From: Stenogyne calaminthoides
Lineage: Eukaryota > Streptophyta > Magnoliopsida > Lamiales > Lamiaceae
DNA length: 64,000 nucleotides
Direction of reading: 5' to 3'
Assembly: GCA_037126765.1 (NCBI GenBank)
Contig: JBBCBC010000026.1
Coordinates: 31,915,698-31,979,697, forward strand
Below are positions 35,676 to 48,950 of this stretch, in pieces; position 1 is the first letter of the stretch, and each line of letters opens with the position of its first letter. The notes beneath the pieces are model-generated. The model was given only the letters and a program-made list of their open reading frames with translations, did not search any database and had not been told where the DNA came from. A program made the position numbers and the translations under genes.

Positions 35676-37500
35676 TGTTGGGATTATCTTGAAAAAGTAT
35701 GCTTTTTACTTTGTATAATCAAACTGATTTTTTTCGACTTATTTATCAAATAAATTATTTATCACCGATGCTTTAAATATGATTGAATGTTTATATATTT
35801 TTCTTGATAACTTGATTCAATAATTGTGACGTGTTACCAGTAGTTAATTTAGTGATACCGAGATCACGAAGATTAAATTAACGGGTCTTTGTAACTAAAA
35901 AGTACGCCATTCATTTACCTAGATGGAAATGAACAACCATCGCGAAAGGTTGAGGTGTAAGGCTCAAATTGGTTTTGTCTTGACCAAGAGATTACTTTAG
36001 TGCATGACCGATGCTCGAATAGGACCTACTGAGGAGGATAAATTCTTGAATCGAACAAGGAAGAATTAGACCTCGGTGGTTCGTTGTTTCTTAATCTTCG
36101 ATCCTTTAAATAGGGTCACGTGAGATTGGTAACTATTGCTTTGACTTATCATGGGTAGCGAATCAGAGAGATTCAATACTTTTTATCTTGGACAATATTA
36201 TTGGTCACATATGATTGCTAAGATTTATACGAAGAATCGCGGTGCAAGTACACTTGTTTGATTTGCCCCTCGAGGGAGGTTCATAAGCTTTATCATACCA
36301 AATCTTGCAAGTGGAATTTGTTTCGGTATGGATAATAATGTTGAACCGTTCTCGACCAAGGAAAAAGATATTAATTAACGGAAAGCTATTTCCGTGGCTT
36401 GAATTAATTAATGGGCTAGATAATCTTAAACACGGGAAATAATGACCGGAGCCATATTGACCGTAATATGGGTTAAGATGGATAGTGCAATATTAATTAT
36501 GTAGTGGGATTAATTAATATTTATGGGCTTGAATTATATTGTGGCTCAATATTAGATATTCAAGATCCATTAGAAGGTCCAATCTTAATTCTCCTAAAAG
36601 CCCCCGAGTAGCCCAACAAATAGTCCAATAACGAAAAAAGGTGATTAAAATAAAATAAATATTGTTGCTTAATTTTCCAACCATTATTTGAAATTTATAG
36701 ATATGTTGGGAGAAAGATTTTCTTTGAATTTTGTTATGGAATGAAGATATGTATTCTTGGAATACAAGATTATCTCATTAAATTCAAGAAATCTCCCAAT
36801 TAGCTTATCTATATTGAAATTTTCGAAAAATAGGAAATATAATGGGCAAGAAAGATTTTCTTGATTTTCTTGAAAAGATATTATGGAAGGTATGTATTTC
36901 TTAAAATACAAGAATATCTCATAAGTTCAAGAAGATCCAAATCTTGGTATCTTGCGACATTAAAATTTTCGAAAAAATCCATATTTTGAGGAGGTGGAAT
37001 TTTGTGGAATATTTTAATTATGGGAAAAAAGAATATAGGAGATATATTCAAGATTTCTTGGTGACCAAGAAAAGTCTTTTCCCACATTGATATTTCACTA
37101 AAAATTTCGACACCCCCTCTCCTATAAATAGGGGATGATTAGTTCATTCCCAAGAACAATTCCATGTGCTGGAAATATTAGCAAATCCACAAAAGTGGTG
37201 CAACAAAGTTTTTTTTTTTTTTGTTAATTGTTCGACAAGTGTCCTTCCACCGGATAGTTGAGCAAGGGCTAAGGGAATACTTGGGAAGTCCATTTGGTTA
37301 GTCCGTCCGACCAAGAATCATTTGCCATCCCGGGAGATACGTTCACGTAAACCCGTAGATTCCGCATGCGTAGGTTTTACGTGGCTTTTTATATGCATGA
37401 TATGTTGTTGCAATTATTATTTGAATTAATATATGATTAATTCATGCTAGTAATAATTAATGAATTAAATATGTATTTAAATATGCATATACTTCCCCAA
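35676..37500 (+). repeat. Element Y, 3' LTR
   Basis: About 1,825 bp, collinear with the 5' LTR. It begins TGTTGGGATTAT and has TATAAATAG near 37133. The last about 40 bp are shortened compared with the 5' copy. Differences between the two LTRs are concentrated at CTG/CAG sites. Confidence 0.85.
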
Positions 37501-37977
37501 ACCCCATTCTCGGAAGAGATAACTAGTGGTGGAGTGAGGTAGTTGTTAGGCAATCCCGAGAGAGGGTGATAAGTCCCGAAGGAGTGTGAACTCGTTAAAC
37601 ATCTAGAGGCGAGCCCGAGAGGGTGATAAGTCCAGTTTGAGTTAGTAAACTACAGGGTAGTTAGAAAGCTCAAAGTAGAAATGTTAGTAAACTACAGAGG
37701 TAGTCATAAAGCCTTAGGAAGTGTTTGAAGGAATTTCCCTAGGAACAGGGAGAGTGGATGTAGGAGCTTGAGTCTCCTAACCACTATACATTGTTGTGTT
37801 GTTTATCGCTTTTACGTTCTTATATTGTCGTATGCATTTGATTATAAGCAAAAACACAACACATGAGCTTATAAGGGAAAAATCTGAATCACCATTCCTT
37901 CTTCCCCCGCTTTTATATGCATCGCTTGTCATGTTTGCTTCCGCACGCGCAAAATGGGTTTTCCACCGGGCCTATCA
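37499..37977 (+). repeat. Element X, 3' LTR, right part
   Basis: Continuation of the X LTR after element Y, ending GGGCCTATCA at 37977, followed by target duplication AAAAG (37978-37982) and return to pararetrovirus sequence. The first 132 bp repeat sequence already present left of element Y. Confidence 0.88.
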
Positions 37978-37982
37978 AAAAG

Positions 37983-38455
37983 AATTGAGAAAGATAATAA
38001 TGAAACTATTCTTATAGAAACTAATTTTGGTAAATCAAATATTACTACCAGAAGATCCATTAAGTGGGAAGAAATTATTTTTTCCTAAAAATTGGATAAT
38101 AGAACAATCATTCCTAAAAAATCCTATTATAAATAGTGATTTTAAAACATATTACTCAAAGTAATGATGGTATAATTAATATTGGTTTTCAAAATAATCA
38201 AAGAAGACATTGACTTCTTATTTCAGATCAATGTCTAATCATTCTCTTATATCTCCTCCGGATTATGAGGTAGAATTACCTTTTGAATCTAGAGCTTCTA
38301 CTTCCTCTTATAGAGAAAATTCTTATTGTAAAATTAATAATAACAATGAGAAAATTATTATTAATGAAAATAATATTATCCATAAAGATGGATTTGATCT
38401 AAATAATTTTATTGTAACTTTAAAATATAATTTTATGGATTTTACAAACTTTTAG
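37983..38455 (+). pseudogene. Pararetrovirus movement protein, C-terminal part
   Basis: Continues the movement protein after element X. It covers the end of the 30K-type core, then a Ser/Asn-rich tail (SMSNHSLISPPDYEVELPF) ending at a TAG near 38453. The same stretch is found at 61728-62200 in the second unit. Frame slips in A runs separate the pieces. Confidence 0.7.
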
Positions 38456-38459
38456 ATTT

Positions 38460-40440
38460 TTCTAAAGGTTCTTCTACTAGAGCTCATATTAATGATGATT
38501 TTAATAATCCTAAATGGGATAAGTTTAGAATCTGGTAGTTTAAATCATTCTCAAAAGATGATTTAGACTACTTTGTTGACAGTTTTTATAAATTCTGTGA
38601 AAAACATAATGAAATTACTTATTATGTTCCTTGGTTTATTAAAACCTTTTATATCGATTATATTTCAGTAATTGAACGTGATTATAAAATAATTTCTGGA
38701 GGAATACAAAAATCTATTTACCCTCCTCATGTTCCTTTTCAAATCGAGAAAAATGGGAAGATATTTAGTTTCTTCCATTCTCCAGAATCATAGAAAATGA
38801 AGTTTTACAAATTACTGTTAAACATGTCAATCAAATGATTGAGCAAAATAATTTTTGTAATCTTTTTCTTTCTATCCTTAGAGAAGAAATTATTTCTTTA
38901 CATGATAAAGTTGATAAAATAATCTCTAAAATTAATTTTCAGAATAAATCTGAAGATTATGATAATAAAAATAATAATGTTATTATTAAAACAACTTCAT
39001 CTATTCAATCTCCTATTGAGATAAAAGATTTTAAATCGGAAGCCTCTATTTCTGATCTTGAAAAGATTATTAAATGATAAATTTAGTAATCTGAATATTT
39101 CAGCTTTAGATGATGACTTAGATGATAATCATGCTATTCAACCCAATAATATTGGTAGTCCTAGTAATACTGATAGTATTAATAAAATGAAATGGGCTGA
39201 TAGAACTACCATGTCTACTTATTATTATAAGAGACCCACTCCTATGGATGTTCTTAATGAAGAACATAAAAACTTTTTCAATAATTCTTATTCTGGAAAA
39301 GGTATTTATGAATGGAATATTGATGGTGGAAGTGATAATCATATTTTCACTCAATGTCATCGCATGCTTATGTATAGTTATGCTTGTTAAACTTGTGGTA
39401 ATAGTGATATTAGTACTGCACAAGCTATTACTGCTGGTTTTATTGGTCAACTTAAAGGTTGGTGGTATAATTATTTGACTCCCCAAAATAGAATGGAAAT
39501 TTTTAATTCTATTAAAATTGAAAATGGTGAGACTAAAACCAATGCGGTTTACTCTTTGATTCTTACTATTTGGATCATTTTTCTGGTCAATATACCAATA
39601 AATATGAAAATACCAGAACTCTTCTTTTAAATATGAAGTGTAAAACTCTTACTGATTTCAAATGGTACAAAGATACTTTTTTGTCTCGTATTTATGAGAT
39701 TCCTGATTGTAATCAAGATATTTGGAAGAATAAATTTGTAGATGGTCTTCTTAATCTATTTTTTTGAAAAGAGTTAAGAAAACTCTTAGAAAAGGATTCG
39801 ATTCAATCCATTAAGGGTCTTATACTTTTGGTCAAATCATTAGTGTTTGTGTTCGTGAAGGATTAAATCTTTGTAATGAACTCAAATTAAAAAATCAAAT
39901 TAAAAAGGATAATCTTATGGAAAGAAAACAATTAGGTCAATTTTGTGATCAATTTGGATTAGATAATCCTAATTCTAAAAATAAAATAATTTGACCAAAA
40001 AATAATAAAAGAGAGATTTAAAAGTAAATCTACTTATAAATGAAGAAAACATAATTCTTCAAAGCAGAAAGAAAAAGATCATGAAAATGATAAAAGTAAA
40101 AGAAAATCTTTTAAAAAAAAAGAAGATATGATACAATTATTTGTAAAAAAATGTAATAGGCCAAATCATTATGCTAATCGGTCTTATCTAAAAAGACAAG
40201 ATTAAAAATCTTGATATTGATGAAGAGTTAAAAAGAAAATCGTTTTGAAATTGTTATGAGTCTTAATATTGATACAAAATCGTAAAAAGTCTTATAATGA
40301 CCGTTTTTCCGTTAAATCCTCTTGGGATGATGATAATTAAAATAAATCGAGGATAAAAGAAAAGTGCAATGAATGTGTACTTGGAAAACCTTGTTTTAAT
40401 CAGTAAGAATATCCGATAATACTAATAATATTGATAATGA
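38460..40440 (+). pseudogene. Pararetrovirus coat protein region
   Basis: After a coiled-coil-like Lys/Asn/Glu-rich stretch (38835-39077), 39340-39480 contains CHRMLMYSYAC and, in the next frame, GFIGQLKGWWYNYL, a signature of caulimovirid capsid proteins, then IWKNKFVDGLL near 39720-39760. Lys-rich sequence leads to a zinc knuckle at 40142-40190 (C-x2-C-x4-H), whose last Cys position reads Ser and whose A run is one base too long. The capsid encloses the DNA genome. Several stops break it. Confidence 0.75.
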
Positions 40441-40453
40441 GTTTTCTAAACTC

Positions 40454-40927
40454 ATGAGTCAATTTCAAGATATGAATATTAATGTCTTAACTAATAATAA
40501 TATTTTAGAATTTCTTAAACATATAAAAGATTCTAGTTTAAGAGATAAAATCATTGAACAATTTCATGATTCTTCTAAGAATGAAGACAATGATAAAACT
40601 AGCCTTTCTAAAAAGATTGATGGTAATTATTATAATATGGGTGAATTAGAAAGACTTCTTCGCTTAAAAAAATATAAAAATAATCCGGTGACTATAAATG
40701 ATTTAGTTCATGAGATTAATAATCTCAAAAACCGATGTGAAGATTCTTCAAAACACGTAATACATATCTTTATATTCGCCTTTTCTTTTATTGAGAAAGG
40801 TAAAGAAAAAATTGAGGATAGTGAAACTAACTATAAAGCTCTTTCACAATACTTTGAAATTGATGACAATGTTAATATTGAGAAAAATCATTTATCTACC
40901 ATTAATATGATTATATCAGAGAAATGA
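40454..40927 (+). pseudogene. Pararetrovirus linker ORF between coat and protease
   Basis: A 157-residue open stretch rich in Asp/Asn/Lys, with likely coiled-coil segments (INDLVHEINNLKNR). It sits exactly where petuvirus-like polyproteins have a poorly conserved spacer before the protease. No domain recognised. Confidence 0.5.
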
Positions 40928-40959
40928 TATACTAAGATTTCTCTTCTTATAAATAATTT

Positions 40960-41596
40960 TATAAGAAAGATTTTATTGCTACGATTGATAGTGGTGTTGA
41001 TTTAAGTGTCATACGCTTAGAATAATTCCTACTAAGTTTTTTGAAAAAAACTACTCATTCACTTTCTAAATGCAGTGGATGATCTTTAAAGGTTAATTAT
41101 AAGCTTAAAAATGCTTATGTTTGTGTAGATGGTTGTTGTATTTTAACGATTTTCTTATTGTCAAGACATCACTAGTCAAAATGATTATCGGTCTTCCTTT
41201 TCTATTTAAAATATATCCTCTTACCTTTGTTGGTGAAAAAAAAGGTATTACATGTATTTATAATGGTAAACCTATTACTTTCAAGTTTATCACTAAACCT
41301 ATTCATAAGGTTCTTAATTTGATTCAAGATCAAATTAATAATAAAATTGTCAAATCAATTTTCTTAAAGATGAGCTTAATTCTATTACTATAAGTGATAG
41401 ATTAAATAATCCTAAACTATGGGATAAAAATCAAAATTTTAATAAATAATTTTTTTCTATTGAAATTTGTAATGATTTTCCTAACGCTTTTTGGGGACGA
41501 AAAGAAACATATAGTTTCTCTTCCTTATGAAGAAGATTTTTTAGAAAATAAAATTCCACTAAGTTCAGACCTTGTCAAATGAACTCGAATACTTAG
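40960..41596 (+). pseudogene. Pararetrovirus aspartic protease
   Basis: IDSGVDLSVI at about 40984-41013 is the active-site loop (DSG, with Val where Ala is usual), followed by IIGLPFLFKIYPLTF at about 41180-41230, the flap/second conserved segment. It would cleave the viral polyprotein. Interrupted at 41597 by a solo LTR, with target duplication CTTAG. Confidence 0.78.
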
Positions 41597-43160
41597 TGTT
41601 GGGAAATTTATAGTTTTGATGAAAGTTCCAAAAACACATGTAATGAGGACCCGGTCAAGCAACATTCGATGTTTATATTTATTGCTTACTATAGAGACCG
41701 AGTTGATAATGATTGTATAGAACAACCTGATGAAATAGATAGGTCACATATTGAGGGGAAACTCAATATGTATAGGTCGATCCAAGACTGAAAAGGACAT
41801 TTGACATCCGGGCGAGTCTGAACGCAGAATAGAAGAAGATCGAACGATCGATCTAGTCGGATATCTCGAAATTTGAAGTCATAAAACTCAAACTCGGGAT
41901 ACTTGAAGATCGGATGATGACTTCGAGGAGGATCGGACGAAGACCTACATCGGTAGAAGCCCCGCTAGTTGAAGCTAAGTCAATGAAGCCACTAGAAGAC
42001 TCATCGGTAGGCGACGCTTCCGATCGTCGGTCGTACCACGGTGAAATCGATGTTTCATCTAATCATCGTCTCTCGATTCAACAAGAAGAATGTCGGCGTA
42101 GTTGGAAGAACAAAACGAAAAGTGAGTCTGCTATCAATAAGAACAAAGTGCGTATGATCCGGACCCACGATTGCGGGATTTGATGCTACCTCTCAGAACG
42201 GCTACAAAAATAAGATCATCGCTTTCGGCCACCGTGCGCCTCTGAAGACGCGTCATCAAGCTCCGCAAATCTACAAAATATAGCCTCGAAATTCAAATTG
42301 CTCTCCAACGGCTTTTTGATTTCAAGGTTTATATATATGGGATTACACTTGAGTGAAACAACTAAACTTATTTAACAATCAAGAAGCTCAAGCTAATATC
42401 AGATTTCCGCACAAGAACACGAACAAGAAGATTAATTTTTATTAAGTGTTCATCCCATAAGTTCTTAGCATAGAAATCTTTTCATCTAGGTTAGTCTGCT
42501 TATACGCAAGAAAAGATTTCATAGTTGGAACCAAAACAATCTTACCCAAACCCCCAAGTTAGGTTAAGTTGTTTAGCAAGATTTCAGCACTAGGTTTCTA
42601 GTTTCGATCTCCGGGATCGGTTGAGTGTGAACTCCTTAAACATCTAGTTGTGTACTTGTGTTGGACTTACACATAAAAAAAGTCCAGTTGGTTAAGTAGG
42701 TGCCCTTGTGATAGGGAAGCGTGGGACGTAGGATCGGTTTGTCCGAACCACTATAAATCTTTGTGTGCATTTATCGCTTTGATTAACTGATTACACAATC
42801 GCACACAACCTTTAAAGCGCATACATATTCCAAGTTGAGATCAGTTAGCACCAAGCTTCTGATCTGATCAAACTTGACACTTCAGTCAACTGATTAAAAG
42901 ATTAACTTTGGAATCTGATTTATCAAAACTGGTTTTTCACACGGGTAAAACTTAAGCTTCCGCACACATCAGTTAAACTGATAGTTACCGAACTGATCTG
43001 CCTTCAGGCGATCAGTAAGTTGGTTATCAGCCCAAACTGATTCACTCACACTCTGATCAGGTTAACTGCCCTCTCACCTGATTTGCACAAAAGTTTTCAG
43101 AAGTCTATTCACCCCTCCCCTCTAGACTTCTGCCCTCACAAAACCCGTTCGGGACCTACA
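41597..43160 (+). repeat. Solo LTR of family Z
   Basis: A 1,564-bp LTR, TGTTGGGAAATTTATAG to GGGACCTACA, flanked by CTTAG at 41592-41596 and 43161-43165. The internal region has been lost by LTR-LTR recombination. The right third (about 42780-43110) is rich in CTGAT/ATCAG, whereas the matching parts of the other Z LTRs are not. Confidence 0.9.
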
Positions 43161-43165
43161 CTTAG

Positions 43166-43960
43166 TGTTATGTAAAAAGTAAATATCTTTCTTATTACAG
43201 AAGAAGCTTACAACTCCTTCTAAATCTCCTTGGTCTTGTACTGCTTTCTATGTTAATAAACATTCTGAGCAGGAACGCGGAGTTCCTCGATTGGTTATTA
43301 ATTATAAACCTCTCAATAAGGTTTTAAAGTGGATTAGACATCCTATTCCTAATAAAAAAGATCTTCGATGATTAGTCAATGCTTTTATTTTTCTAAATTT
43401 GATTTAAAATCGTGTTTTTGGCAAATTTAGATTAATCAACATGATAGGTATAAAACTGCCTTTAATGTTCCATTTGGTCATTATGAATGGACTGTTATGT
43501 CTTTTGGTCTTAAAAATGCTCCTTCAGAATTTTAACAAATTATGAATGATATTTTTAATCGTTATAGTGATTTTATTATTGTCTATATTGATGACATCCT
43601 TGTATTTTCTAAAGATATTGAAATACATTTTAAACATCTTGATATGTTTAAAAACTTAGTCATTAAAAGTGGTTTAGTTATTTCAAAACCTAAAATGGTT
43701 TTATTCCAGACTAAAGTAATTATATTATTGATAAAGGTAATATTATTCCAATTCAAAGAAGTATTGAATTTGGTAATAAATTCCCTGATGTTATAACTGA
43801 TAAAACTCAGTTACAGAGATTCTTAGGAAGCTTTAATTATGTGTCTTCTTATATTAAGGATCTTGCTGAAGATTCTGCTATCTTATATGATAGACTTAAA
43901 AAGAATCATTCTCCTTGGAATGATGATCATACTAAGGCTGTTATCAGGAAAAAAGAAAAA
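43166..43960 (+). pseudogene. Pararetrovirus reverse transcriptase
   Basis: Conserved RT blocks are readable in order: RLVINYKPLNK, FSKFDLKSCFWQI, YKTAFNVPFGHYEW, the catalytic YIDDILVFS (YIDD codons 43584-43595) and FLGSFNYVSSYI. The enzyme copies pregenomic RNA to DNA. Internal TAG/TAA codons and a shift near 43370 interrupt it. Confidence 0.88.
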
Positions 43961-43969
43961 AGTTTAAAA

Positions 43970-44335
43970 TATTAATTGTCTTATGCTAGCTAATCCCTCT
44001 TGGGAAAAAAATGTTGAAACTGATGCCTCAGATTTGGGATATGGAGGTATTTTAAAACAAATTAATCCTGATAATAAAAAGGATTATATCATTATATTTT
44101 ATTCCGGTAAATGGAATAATAGTCAGAAAAATTATTCTGCTACAGCTAAAGAAATTCTTGCTATTTTCAAATGTGTCCTTAAATTTCAGGATGATTTATA
44201 TAATCAGAAATTTAATATTAAAACTGATTGCGAAATTTCCGCTACTTTTATGCTCTTCAAAGATTTTGAACATAATGTTTCTAAACAAATGTTTGCCCGA
44301 TGGCAATCTCTATCTTGCTTATTTTGATTTTGATA
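43970..44335 (+). pseudogene. Pararetrovirus RNase H
   Basis: NVETDASDLGYGGIL (first catalytic Asp), YSATAKEILAI (catalytic Glu) and NIKTDCEIS (Asp) are in the correct order and spacing. It removes the RNA template during replication. This is one of the better preserved parts of the virus: 983-base-aligned frame 43983-44327 is open. Confidence 0.85.
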
Positions 44336-44917
44336 TTGTTTTATAAGCAAGGGAAAGATAATCATCTCGATTTTTTTAACTCGTGAATTTATTTCTTCAT
44401 GACGTTATGAGGCCGTCTGGAAGAAGTCATTCTCTTATAGAGGAAGGGGAGGCAGAGGATCTCCTATTTTACAACAAGGAAGAAATCCCTTTACAAACGA
44501 ACATTTCTCGGTATTGGTTCTTTCTTCAAAAGGAGAAAATTTTGATAATGAATTTCAAGAATTCCTCAAACAATGGAGCAGAATATTCAAGTTCGGACAA
44601 TCCTTCAAACCCGATGATGATGAGTCATATTCTTGATCGCTCGTAAAGAATATAAATTCTTTGATTCTCCAAGAGAGAATTGATTCTTTGTCATCGAAGA
44701 TGATGATGAGAAATTCAAAGAGTCCCATGGATTCTTATGGATAAGTATTTTCCGCCTAATAGTTTGAATATGGAAACTTATAAGACGAGAGGATTTTATG
44801 AGAATATCCTCATTAGCCTTGGAAGTGTTGATATTCAACATTTTTCTCTAAAGAGTAAAGTTTATAAATTACTCTAAATTTATCATTAAAAAATCATCTC
44901 CATCCAAGAATGAGGTA
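44336..44917 (+). pseudogene. Pararetrovirus polyprotein C-terminal region
   Basis: The region after RNase H contains a LTREFISS-like segment, an Arg/Gly stretch and acidic sequence in shifting frames. No known domain. Cut at 44918 by the full Z element. The target AGGTA precedes the insertion and recurs at 59195-59199. Confidence 0.5.
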
Positions 44918-46437
44918 TGTTGGGAAATTTATAGTTTTTTTGATGAAAGTTCCAAAACACATAATAGGACCACAAAAGGACTGTACCGACCGATGTTTAT
45001 ATTACCCGCTATAGGAACCGGGGCTTGAAATTATTGTATAGAACAATTGATGAAATAGATAGGTCACATATTGAGGGGAAACTCAATATGTATAGGTCGA
45101 TCTGAAGACTCAAAGGACGGTGACATCCGCGGCCGTAATGCAAGACAAGAATAGAAGATCGATCGCTCCGGTCGCCGATATCTCAAATAAAAGTCATAAA
45201 GATCAAACTCGAATACTCAAGATCGGACGTAAGACCTACATGATCGAGTCCGCTAGTTGAAGCTAAGTCAACCCAAGACCAAGACTTATCGGTAGGACGA
45301 TCGGGTTCGGTGATCGGTCAAACTCACGGTGCGTGAAATGTTTCACCTAATCATACGTCGAGGATCCTGAACAAGAAGAATGTCAAGCTTTAGTTGGAAG
45401 AACAACACCAAAAGTGAGTCTCGCTATCCAATAAGAACAAGACACGATGATCGAAAGCGGCAATTGCAGGATTTAATGCTACCTCTCCAGAACGGCTACA
45501 AAATATAAATTCACGCTTTTGCCATGCCGTTCTCGGCTCGTCACATCAAGCTGCCAAACTCACCTAATATAGCCCGAAATTCAAATTGCTCTCCAACGGC
45601 TCTTTGATTTCAAGGTCTATAAATATGGGATCACACTTGGCGTGAGTGAAAAACGGAAACTTATTTGAACAATCAAGTTTCAAGCTAATATCGATTTCCT
45701 TGACAAGAACACGAACAAGAAGATTAATTTTATTAAGTGTTCATCCCATAAGTTCTTAAGATAGAAATCTTTTTCATCTGGGCGATAGGCTACCTTAAAC
45801 ACTAGAAAAGATTTCATAGTTGGAACTAAAACAATCTTTACCCAAACCCCCAAGTTGGGTTAAGTTGTTTAGCAAGATTTCGACTAGGGTTTCTAGTTCC
45901 GATCTCCGGATCGGTTGAGTGTGAACTCCTTAAACATCTAGTTGGTAATCTTTGTGTTGGACTTACATAAAACAAAGTCCGGTTGGTTAAGTAGGTGCCC
46001 CTTGTGATAGGGAAGAGTGGACGTGAGGATTGGTTTGTCCGGAACCACTATAAATCTTGTGTGCCTTTACCTCTTTGATTAACCGATTATACAATCGCAT
46101 ACAACCTTTAAAGTCGATACATATTCCAAGTTGAGATCGCTTAGCACCAAGCTTCTCGATCCGATCAAACTGACACTTCATCCAACCGATTAAAAGATTA
46201 ACTTTGGAATCGATTTATCAAAACTGGTTTTTCACACGGGTAAAACTTAAGCGCCCGTGACATACCGCTTAAACCGATGAATTTATCAATCTGGGACAGC
46301 CGTCGACAAGAAGTTGGTTATCGACCAAATGATTCACCACACTCGGGGTTAATCGCCTCACACCGATTTGCATAAAAGTTTTCGGCTCTATTCACCCACC
46401 TCCAGACTTGCCTCACAAAATCCGTTCGGGACCTACA
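44918..46437 (+). repeat. Element Z, 5' LTR
   Basis: TGTTGGGAAATTTATAG to GGGACCTACA, 1,520 bp. TATA-like TATAAATA lies near 45619. AGTGGTATCGGGCGGTTGG follows directly, best read as a corrupted initiator-tRNA-Met primer site. Confidence 0.88.
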
Positions 46438-46574
46438 AGTGGTATCGGGCGGTTGGTTCTACGAACTAATCGACTCAGGTATCATCGATTCTTGGAAGAA
46501 TCTTTTGTGGTCAATGGAATCGATCTTGAAAAACCGCTTTTTTAAACTCATTCATTTTCCCAAAATCCTCAAAG

Positions 46575-48950
46575 ATGGATAACACCTCGGTATGTATCAT
46601 GATCTGCGAAGTTCTCATTCGATGAGTATGCAGATTGGGCCATATATATCAACCATCTAGGTTCGATAAGCGGCGGTAATGATGGAAGTCATCGAAAGAG
46701 GACCCATCACGACAACCCCCGCAATGGAGGAGATCCGGACTTTGCACCGGAAGTCTTATGCGTAAAAGCCCGGCCTTGATGGATGCGGAGAGAAAGGAAA
46801 TCGGCATACTCTAGATAATTATCGCAGAAGGCATATTATCATGAAAACCGTGGATAAGGTCACCAAGGAAAAGATTAAGTATCTCAAATCATGAAAGCAA
46901 TGGGATACTCCGCTGAAATATCTGAGGAAAATGACCGTGATAAAAGACAAATTGATCTACAAGTCGAACCGTGAAGTTCGAAAAAAAGAAGATGAATCTT
47001 AACAAAACCATCAATAAACTCGATGGAAGGATTACAATGTCTATAAACAAGGCGAGAACTTGGTAGAGAGACGTCCGATAAAGATATCAACTACAAAATC
47101 CTAAGGTCTCTCACCAAGAAATGGGACATGAAGGTCCGTAATCAAGGATTGCCAAGACATTTCAAAGACGCCGGCTAAGTAGCTTGTTCTTGAGCCTTAA
47201 AGCTCACGTAGTTCGATTTGATTGAAAGAGGACAAGCCGATGAAGATTAGGTGCCCGCCGAAGCCTCAACTTCAAAATCGCTTGCTTTTAAGGCAACCTT
47301 TAATTTAAGGCCAACGTAACCATTGGGGAATATAAATGAACCCAAAGCTTGGGATCGCTCTGCTTACGGCAGAAGCTTGAGAAGTTTAGCGTCAACTTGG
47401 AAAGTATCGAAGATTTTATAAGGACTATCAACATACTGTAGGAGAGATAGGAGATCACCAACGTGATCTCCGTAGAAAGAACCGGATCGATGATCGAGGA
47501 TCACGTAGATGAAAGGAAAAGAGATAATCGACCGGCGGAAGGAAGATAACCAATCGAGCGGTAAGGGTTCGGGGACTACTATCGTAGTGGAAGTCACCGA
47601 TAGGTCATACAGACGGAGTGATTCACCCGAAGGAAAAGGTTCGTGGATCAAAAGGAGCGTGCTTCAACCGTGAGAAGCTTGAATCACTATATCGCAGACG
47701 CCCGGACTTGGACGCCAAGAGGTTTTTAAAAAAAGAGGAAAAGTAGAGTAACGTTTATAGGGATGTAAGACATGGTTGCCGACACGTCGAAATTGACGAT
47801 TCCTCCGCCCTACGAGGACTCTGGATACTCTCTGAGAAGAAGACTCACCGATCCAGCAGTCTTTGATGACTTCTATATGAAAATGAAGATCGATATTCTC
47901 TTTAGACGATGATGAGATCACTTTGATGGCAGGAGGACCAATCGAGGTAACCTCCAAACCGCCGTTCACTCACTTCTACACCGCTATCATTAGCACACTG
48001 CCGGGAGATTGACCCGTGACTCTACTCTGAGCAATTGCTTGAGGATCTCTCTCAACGAAGAGACACTTATGCTATAGTGGAAGTTGAAAATGACAAAGGA
48101 GAATTAGAAATAATCAACCATAAGGAGAATGATCTCGGTAAAGCCTCACGAACTTAAATCTCTTTGAAACCGCCGAAGGCAATGAGGAATGTAACATCCC
48201 CGAAAAGTTAAGGCTTCGATCGGGAGAAGCATCAAAGATCATTTGGATATTAACAAGCAACCAGTGATGATTTCAAACTCTTGAAACAAAATTTGATGAG
48301 CTATTAGAATGCAAAAGTACGAAATCATCGAGGATAATCTGGCGTGAAGAAAATAGAGGTTTTCACAAAATCATCTAAAAACTGTTCAAGACATGAACAC
48401 CTATTTTCGAACAACGATTAACAAGAAGGGACTTGGCTATGAGAACCCTTCCACATCCTCAAAAGCCCCTACCGATTCATCTCAAAAGGTGTAATCGGAC
48501 GAGTTTAAACAAAGATACACCAAAAGCCAAACATGTATCTAATAAGGAAAAAAAAGACGGTGAGCGGGTAAAAAGTGGTCAAAATAAGGGAAACAAAAAT
48601 GGACCCCAATGGTAAAAGCATCAGTAGGAGGAATCACCGAAGAACCAGTTCTTACGAAGACCTCAACTCGATCATGATCGAAAGAATCGAAAAAGACAAC
48701 ACCGTAAAAGGGAAGTCAAAGAGAGACCCAATCAAGGTCACCGCCTAATAAGCATGCTTTAGGTAAACCGCAAAAACCACCTATGCCAAAAAGATATGAA
48801 TCTTTTGATGGTAGCGATTACCCTACCCCTATAATCGTAAATCTAGAAATGGTCTGCATCGAACCATTAATCGGATAAAAAAGAAGACAAACGAAAAAGA
48901 TAAATCCCAAGTCTTCTAAGTCATCCAAGTTTCACACTAATAATCATACA
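46575..48950 (+). pseudogene. Element Z gag region
   Basis: Begins ATGGATAACACC at 46575. Short open pieces in shifting frames encode Lys/Glu/Asp-rich sequence typical of a Sirevirus gag, but no clean zinc knuckle could be read. A Lys/Ser-rich tail lies at 48430-48900. Assignment rests on position between primer site and integrase. Confidence 0.5.

Larger units (their letters stand above)
28261..37500 (+). mobile_element. Full-length Ty1/Copia element Y nested in the X 3' LTR
   Basis: A 9.2-kb element with two LTRs beginning TGTTGG and ending CCAACA (3' copy slightly eroded), a primer site, gag, zinc knuckle, DTG protease, integrase, RT and RNase H in Copia order, and a polypurine tract. All coding parts have stops and shifts. 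It is flanked not by a 5-bp duplication but by a 132-bp direct repeat of X LTR sequence (28128-28260 and 37499-37630). Confidence 0.88.

Noticed and set aside
42661..46181. Short ORFs repeated in the Z LTRs (for example 45987-46181 and 58677-58919, minus strand)
   Set aside because: They recur at the same LTR position because the LTRs are copies. No conserved coding signal.
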